A stretch of DNA of 64,000 nucleotides from an uncultured Lachnospiraceae bacterium (lineage in GTDB: Bacteria; Bacillota; Clostridia; Lachnospirales; Lachnospiraceae). The position numbers and the translations under genes are program-made. Under the pieces are notes generated by a model. The model was given only the letters and a program-made list of their open reading frames with translations. It did not search any database and was not told the DNA's origin. The DNA lies in the NCBI GenBank assembly GCA_947305245.1, contig CAMZDG010000003.1, positions 124,001 to 188,000 on the forward strand, read 5' to 3'. Positions 60,651 through 64,000 of this stretch are shown one piece after another. Numbering within the stretch: position 1 is the stretch's first letter; the number at the start of each line of letters is the position of its first letter.

Positions 60651-60684
60651 TAAAAAAACAGCCCTCTTTTTCAAAAAGGCTGTT
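60651..60684 (-). terminator. Terminator after the ABC exporter at 60.7 kb
   Basis: AACAGCC/GGCTGTT stem containing a further CTTTTT/AAAAAG pairing, followed by TTTTTTTA on the minus strand. Confidence 0.85.
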
Positions 60685-60693
60685 TTTCTGCGT

Positions 60694-62532
60694 CTAAGCT
60701 TCATTTTGCGCATCCAGCGCCCGTCTAAACTGCGTCTCATACAGCTCGGTATAGGTGCCGCCGGCCTTGACCAGCTCGGAGTGCACGCCCCGCTCCACGA
60801 TCTCGCCGTCCTTCACCACAAGGATCTCGTCCGCCGCAAGTATGGTGGAGAGTCTGTGCGCGATCAGGATGCTGGTGCGAGATTCAATGATCGGGTCAAT
60901 GGCCTCCTGGATCTTACTCTCGGAGATGGAATCCAGGGAGGAGGTCGCCTCGTCAAAGATCAGCAGCGCCGGATCCTTGAGTAGCACTCTCGCGATGGAG
61001 ATCCTCTGCTTCTCACCGCCGGAGAGCTTTAATCCGCGGTTGCCGACCACGGACTCGAAGCCGAGCTCCTGCTTCTCGATAAAGTCGTAGATGTTCGCCT
61101 TCTTGCAGGCCTCGATCAGCTCCTCTTCCGTCGCATCCGGCTTCGCGTAAAGCAGATTCTCGCGGATGGTCCCGTTGAAGAGATAGGTCTCCTGGCTCAC
61201 GATGCCGATGTTCTCTCTCAGGAATCCGAGATCGAGCTTTCTTACGTCCGTCCCGTCGAACAGCACCTCACCGGAGCTCACGTCATACAGTCTCGGGATC
61301 AGGTTGATAATGGTGCTCTTTCCCGATCCGGACGGTCCTACGATGGCAATGCTGTGTCCGCTCTCGAGCTTAAAGTTCACCTTCTTTAAGATCTGTCTGT
61401 CCTCATTGTAGGAGAAATCCACGTTGCAAAATTCCACGTTGCCGTCCGCATGGTCCGGGCAGATCGCGTCCGGTGCATTCTGGATCTCCACGGGCATGTC
61501 AAAGTACTCGAAGATACGCGTGAACAGCGCCATGGAACGGATCCACTCCACCTGAATGTTCAGGAGCATGTTCACGGGGCCGTACATTCTTCCGAGCAGG
61601 GCCACGAGAACGGTCACGTCGCCGACGGTCAGCGACGAATCATACTGGATCATCAGGATGCCGCCCACCAAATATAGCAGCATCGGGCCAACGCTCGAGA
61701 ACGTGGAAATGACCACCCAGAACCACCGCCCCGCCATACTCTCGCGAATATTCAGGCGGATCATCTTGTGGTTGACGTCCTTATATTTGTTATATTCATG
61801 CTCCTCCTTGCAAAAGAGCTTGACAAGGAGCTGTCCGGACACGGAAAGCGTCTCGTTTAAGATGCCATTGATCTGGTCATTGCATTCCTGGGATTCCTTC
61901 GTGAGTTCCCACCGTTTCTTGCCCGCGAGCCTTGTCGGAATGACAAAGAGCGGCACCACGGCAGCGCCCACGAGGGCCAGGATCCAGTTCTGCCGGAACA
62001 TAATGACGATGGCCGCCACCAGCGTGATGCTGTTGGAAAGAATGGAGGTGAAGGTGCTGGTAATGACCCGCTCCACGCCGCCGATGTCACTGGTCATACG
62101 GGTGATCACGTCTCCCTGGTTGCTGGAGGTGAAAAACCGTTGACTCATCTTCTGCAAATGACGGTACATCTGATTCCGCATGTCAAAGGTGATGTGCTGC
62201 GCGATCCAGTTGTTCAGGTAATTCTCGCCCACGCCGATCAGATTCGAGCCCAGCGTCACGGCAAGGCTGAGTAAGATCAACTTGATCAGCATGCTTAGGT
62301 TTCGTCCGATCAGGCCTTCATCAATGATCCGGCCGGTCAGAACGGACGGTAACAGTCCAAGCACGGAAGAAAGCGAGATCGCGCAAAGCACCAGGAACAT
62401 CTGCTTCCAATAAGGGAGCAGGTAGCTGAATACGCGCTTTAATAACGGCCAGGTGACCTTCGGTCGATTGGCCTTCTCCTCTTCCGTCAGAAATCCGCCC
62501 CGCATGGGGCCTCCGGGTCCTCTAGGTGGCAT
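60694..62532 (-). CDS. ABC exporter (MsbA/LmrA-like homodimeric type)
   Basis: A 612-residue fused exporter subunit. A basic, Gly/Pro-rich N-terminus (MPPRGPGGPMRGG) precedes six membrane spans (to about residue 340) and an ATPase with Walker A GPSGSGKST, signature KLSGGEKQRISIAR, Walker B LLIFDEATSSLD (catalytic Glu present) and switch His in IAHRLS. The intact ATPase site fits a homodimer, unlike the asymmetric pair at 43-46 kb. AGGAGAAG precedes the ATG. It begins 12 bases after paaK, so both may be co-transcribed. Substrate unknown. Confidence 0.92.
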   Translation of the reverse strand: MPPRGPGGPMRGGFLTEEEKANRPKVTWPLLKRVFSYLLPYWKQMFLVLCAISLSSVLGLLPSVLTGRIIDEGLIGRNLSMLIKLILLSLAVTLGSNLIGVGENYLNNWIAQHITFDMRNQMYRHLQKMSQRFFTSSNQGDVITRMTSDIGGVERVITSTFTSILSNSITLVAAIVIMFRQNWILALVGAAVVPLFVIPTRLAGKKRWELTKESQECNDQINGILNETLSVSGQLLVKLFCKEEHEYNKYKDVNHKMIRLNIRESMAGRWFWVVISTFSSVGPMLLYLVGGILMIQYDSSLTVGDVTVLVALLGRMYGPVNMLLNIQVEWIRSMALFTRIFEYFDMPVEIQNAPDAICPDHADGNVEFCNVDFSYNEDRQILKKVNFKLESGHSIAIVGPSGSGKSTIINLIPRLYDVSSGEVLFDGTDVRKLDLGFLRENIGIVSQETYLFNGTIRENLLYAKPDATEEELIEACKKANIYDFIEKQELGFESVVGNRGLKLSGGEKQRISIARVLLKDPALLIFDEATSSLDSISESKIQEAIDPIIESRTSILIAHRLSTILAADEILVVKDGEIVERGVHSELVKAGGTYTELYETQFRRALDAQNEA

Positions 62533-62543
62533 ATGCTTCTCCT

Positions 62544-63779
62544 TTATTCATATCTCTCATCGATCACGCGCTTAGATTTCTTCTCGCTTCTCGGAAGGAA
62601 GCCAAGCTCTACCACGTAAACGATCGGCGTGAATCCAATCTTGCTCTTTACGGCGTCTGCGATCTTCTTTTGCAGCTCCTTGAAGTCATTGCTTCCGCTC
62701 GCCTCCACATAGATACGCATGCTGTCCTTGCCGTCCAGATGAGAGATGCGGATCTGATATTCGCTGGAGAGTTCAGGGAACAGCGCGAGCACTTCCTCGA
62801 TCTGCTTCGGGAATACATTCACGCCCTTGATCTTCATCATGTCGTCGCTTCTTCCGGAGATCACATCCAGTCTGGGATGCTTGCTTCCGCAAGGGCACTC
62901 GCCAGGAATGATCCTCGAGAGGTCATGCGTGCGGAAACGGATCAGCGGCGCGCCTTCCTTTACCAGCGTCGTGATCACGATCTCGCCCCACTCGCCGTCC
63001 GGCACGTTCTCACCGGTCTTCGGATCAATGATCTCAAGGTAAATATAATCATCCCAATAGTGCATGCCCGTGTCATATTTACAGTTAATGCCGATGCCAG
63101 GGCCATAGATCTCGGTCAATCCGTAAATGTCATACAGCTCGATTCCAAGCTCATCATGAATTCTCTGACGCATCTTGTCGCTCCAGCGCTCGGATCCGAA
63201 GATGCCCTTCTTTAAGCAGATCTGATCCTTGAGGCCCTGCTTCTCCATCTCTTCAGCGAGGAGCAGTGCATAGGATGAGGTAGCGCAGAGAACCGTACTC
63301 TTCATGTCGATCATCATCTGCAACTGCTTCGGCGTGTTGCCGGGTCCCATGGGAATCGCCATGGCACCAAGCTTTTCACAGCCGTTCTGGAAGCCGATGC
63401 CTGCCGTCCAAAGTCCATAACCGGGCGTGATCTGGATGCGGTCTTTATTCGTGATCCCCGCATATTCATAACAGCGCTTGAACATCTCTCCCCAGTCATC
63501 CACGTCCTTTGCGGTATAAGGGATGATGACAGGCTTGCCCGTGGTTCCGGAAGACGAATGGATTCTCACGACCTCTTCTTCCTTACAGGTCATCAATCCC
63601 AGGGGATATGCCTCTCTCAAATCTTCCTTCTCCGAGAAGGGAAGCTTTAAGAAGTCCTCGACGGTCTCCACCTTTTCCACGCCTGCTGCCTTCAGCCGCT
63701 TTCCGTAGAAATTGTCTGCGGCGATCAGCCTGCCGATCTGCGTGTTTACTTGCTTCAATTGTGTTTCATTAATCTGCAT
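62544..63779 (-). CDS. paaK: Phenylacetate-CoA ligase family protein
   Basis: About 411 residues, the normal PaaK length. The ATP-binding motif is VRIHSSSGTTGKPVII, the adenylate-binding motif is YDIYGLTEIYGPGI and a later core motif is RTHDLSRI. It activates aryl acids, typically phenylacetate, as CoA thioesters. The start MQINETQLKQ follows AAAGGAG. It lies next to the indolepyruvate oxidoreductase beta gene, and this pair is common in anaerobes that ferment aromatic amino acids through aryl-acyl-CoA with ATP recovery. Direction of the reaction in vivo is inferred. Confidence 0.92.
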   Translation of the reverse strand: MQINETQLKQVNTQIGRLIAADNFYGKRLKAAGVEKVETVEDFLKLPFSEKEDLREAYPLGLMTCKEEEVVRIHSSSGTTGKPVIIPYTAKDVDDWGEMFKRCYEYAGITNKDRIQITPGYGLWTAGIGFQNGCEKLGAMAIPMGPGNTPKQLQMMIDMKSTVLCATSSYALLLAEEMEKQGLKDQICLKKGIFGSERWSDKMRQRIHDELGIELYDIYGLTEIYGPGIGINCKYDTGMHYWDDYIYLEIIDPKTGENVPDGEWGEIVITTLVKEGAPLIRFRTHDLSRIIPGECPCGSKHPRLDVISGRSDDMMKIKGVNVFPKQIEEVLALFPELSSEYQIRISHLDGKDSMRIYVEASGSNDFKELQKKIADAVKSKIGFTPIVYVVELGFLPRSEKKSKRVIDERYE

Positions 63780-63851
63780 GACATTTTCTCCTTTATCATC
63801 TGGCGCCTCCACCGCGCCTAAAATACGTAAATTACCACTGGCTTATGTTTC

Positions 63852-64000
63852 TTACTTGCTCCAGGCGAGAGAGCGCAGATTTAGGTCCCAGAACTTCTCG
63901 GGGACGCGCTCCTTCATGGCTTCTTCGATCTCAGATGCATCCAGGCCAAGCTCTCCGCTTCGGATGGCGGCGCCGAGAAGGACAACATTCAAAGTTTTAG
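63852..64000 (-). CDS. iorB: Indolepyruvate oxidoreductase subunit beta (partial)
   Basis: Only the C-terminal 48 codons lie in the window. The readable part, NVVLLGAAIRSGELGLDASE followed by IEEAMKERVPEKFWDLN, is the C-terminus of the gamma/beta-type 2-oxoacid:ferredoxin oxidoreductase family, matching IorB. The full enzyme (IorAB) converts aryl-pyruvates from aromatic amino acids to aryl-acyl-CoA and reduces ferredoxin. The neighbouring paaK supports the assignment. The gene continues past the window end; the start and the IorA subunit are not seen. Confidence 0.85.
   Translation of the reverse strand, partial: KTLNVVLLGAAIRSGELGLDASEIEEAMKERVPEKFWDLNLRSLAWSK

Noticed and set aside
59427-60653. 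408-codon plus-strand ORF
   Set aside because: Antisense of the PTS IIC-like gene and its leader repeats; composition is Gly/His/Asp/Arg-rich and unlike a folded protein.
1-64000. tRNA genes, rRNA genes or CRISPR arrays
   Set aside because: No cloverleaf candidates with conserved TTCGA-type loops, no rRNA core sequences and no regularly spaced repeats with unique spacers were noticed. The only regular arrays are the 20-bp triple repeat and the His/Asp tract.
1-64000. Insertion sequences or prophage genes
   Set aside because: No transposase, integrase, terminase or capsid motifs appear in any real ORF. The accessory stretch shows only indirect signs of transfer.

Overview
The window reads as a chromosomal segment of an anaerobic Clostridia member, most likely a Lachnospiraceae-like gut or rumen bacterium. 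Supporting signs are the SCIFF peptide with its radical-SAM maturase, a fused secDF, a Bce-type two-component/ABC module, a CIRCE-controlled Hsp20, cytoplasmic xylo-oligosaccharide enzymes (GH115, GH8, SGNH esterase) and the end of an indolepyruvate oxidoreductase next to a phenylacetate-CoA ligase. Nearly all genes lie on the minus strand; only a CNNM/CorC-like protein and a GH114-like lipoprotein are on plus. The bulk is GC-rich housekeeping DNA. About 51.8-57.2 kb is visibly more AT-rich and accessory.

Layout. 0-5 kb: edge-truncated CmpB-type membrane protein, YlmH, ZIP metal transporter, two COG0523 GTPases (one with an extreme His/Asp tail) and a trypsin-like lipoprotein. 5.2-5.5 kb: RNase P RNA with clear promoter and terminator. 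5.6-12 kb: nucleoside kinase and the dgt-dnaG-rpoD-trmK macromolecular-synthesis operon. 12.2-15.1 kb: a tight three-gene operon (acyltransferase, zinc-ribbon membrane protein, HSL-type hydrolase). 15-21 kb: recJ, secDF, scfB, scfA.

21.1-26.5 kb: a seven-gene surface-sugar operon. A FdtA-like ketoisomerase, FdtB-like aminotransferase and FdtC-like hexapeptide acyltransferase are interleaved with a MaoC-type hydratase, a GtrB/ArnC-like glycosyltransferase, a GtrA flippase and a GT-C-like membrane protein. I read this as a self-contained route that makes a dTDP-3-acylamido-3,6-dideoxyhexose, possibly with a 3-hydroxyacyl group, loads it on undecaprenyl phosphate, flips it and attaches it to a surface polymer. 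It is the strongest candidate here for an undescribed system.

26.5-35 kb: TIGR04086 membrane protein, CNNM/CorC protein, xylan-side-chain operon (GH8, SGNH esterase, GH115) and a lone GtrA. 35-42.4 kb: BceRSAB-like antimicrobial peptide sensing and export, with a TAACA-N4-TGTCA operator, then a DltD-like/MBOAT O-acylation pair. 42.4-51.8 kb: cell-wall amidase behind a hairpin that both looks like a terminator and hides its ribosome site, a heterodimeric ABC exporter, a phosphopantetheinyl transferase, aspS and hisS separated by a long inverted repeat, a zinc-ribbon protein and a Nudix hydrolase. 51.8-57.2 kb: accessory genes (unknown protein, Hsp20, CHAP, Fic, GAD/DUF1851 immunity-like, lipase-like). 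57.2-64 kb: candidate small RNA or attenuator, GH114-like lipoprotein, PTS IIC-like transporter with a 3 x 20-bp tandem repeat upstream, ABC exporter, paaK and partial iorB.

All assignments come from reading motifs and layout; no searches were run. Start codons were moved from the ORF-track starts where a ribosome-binding site pointed to another codon.
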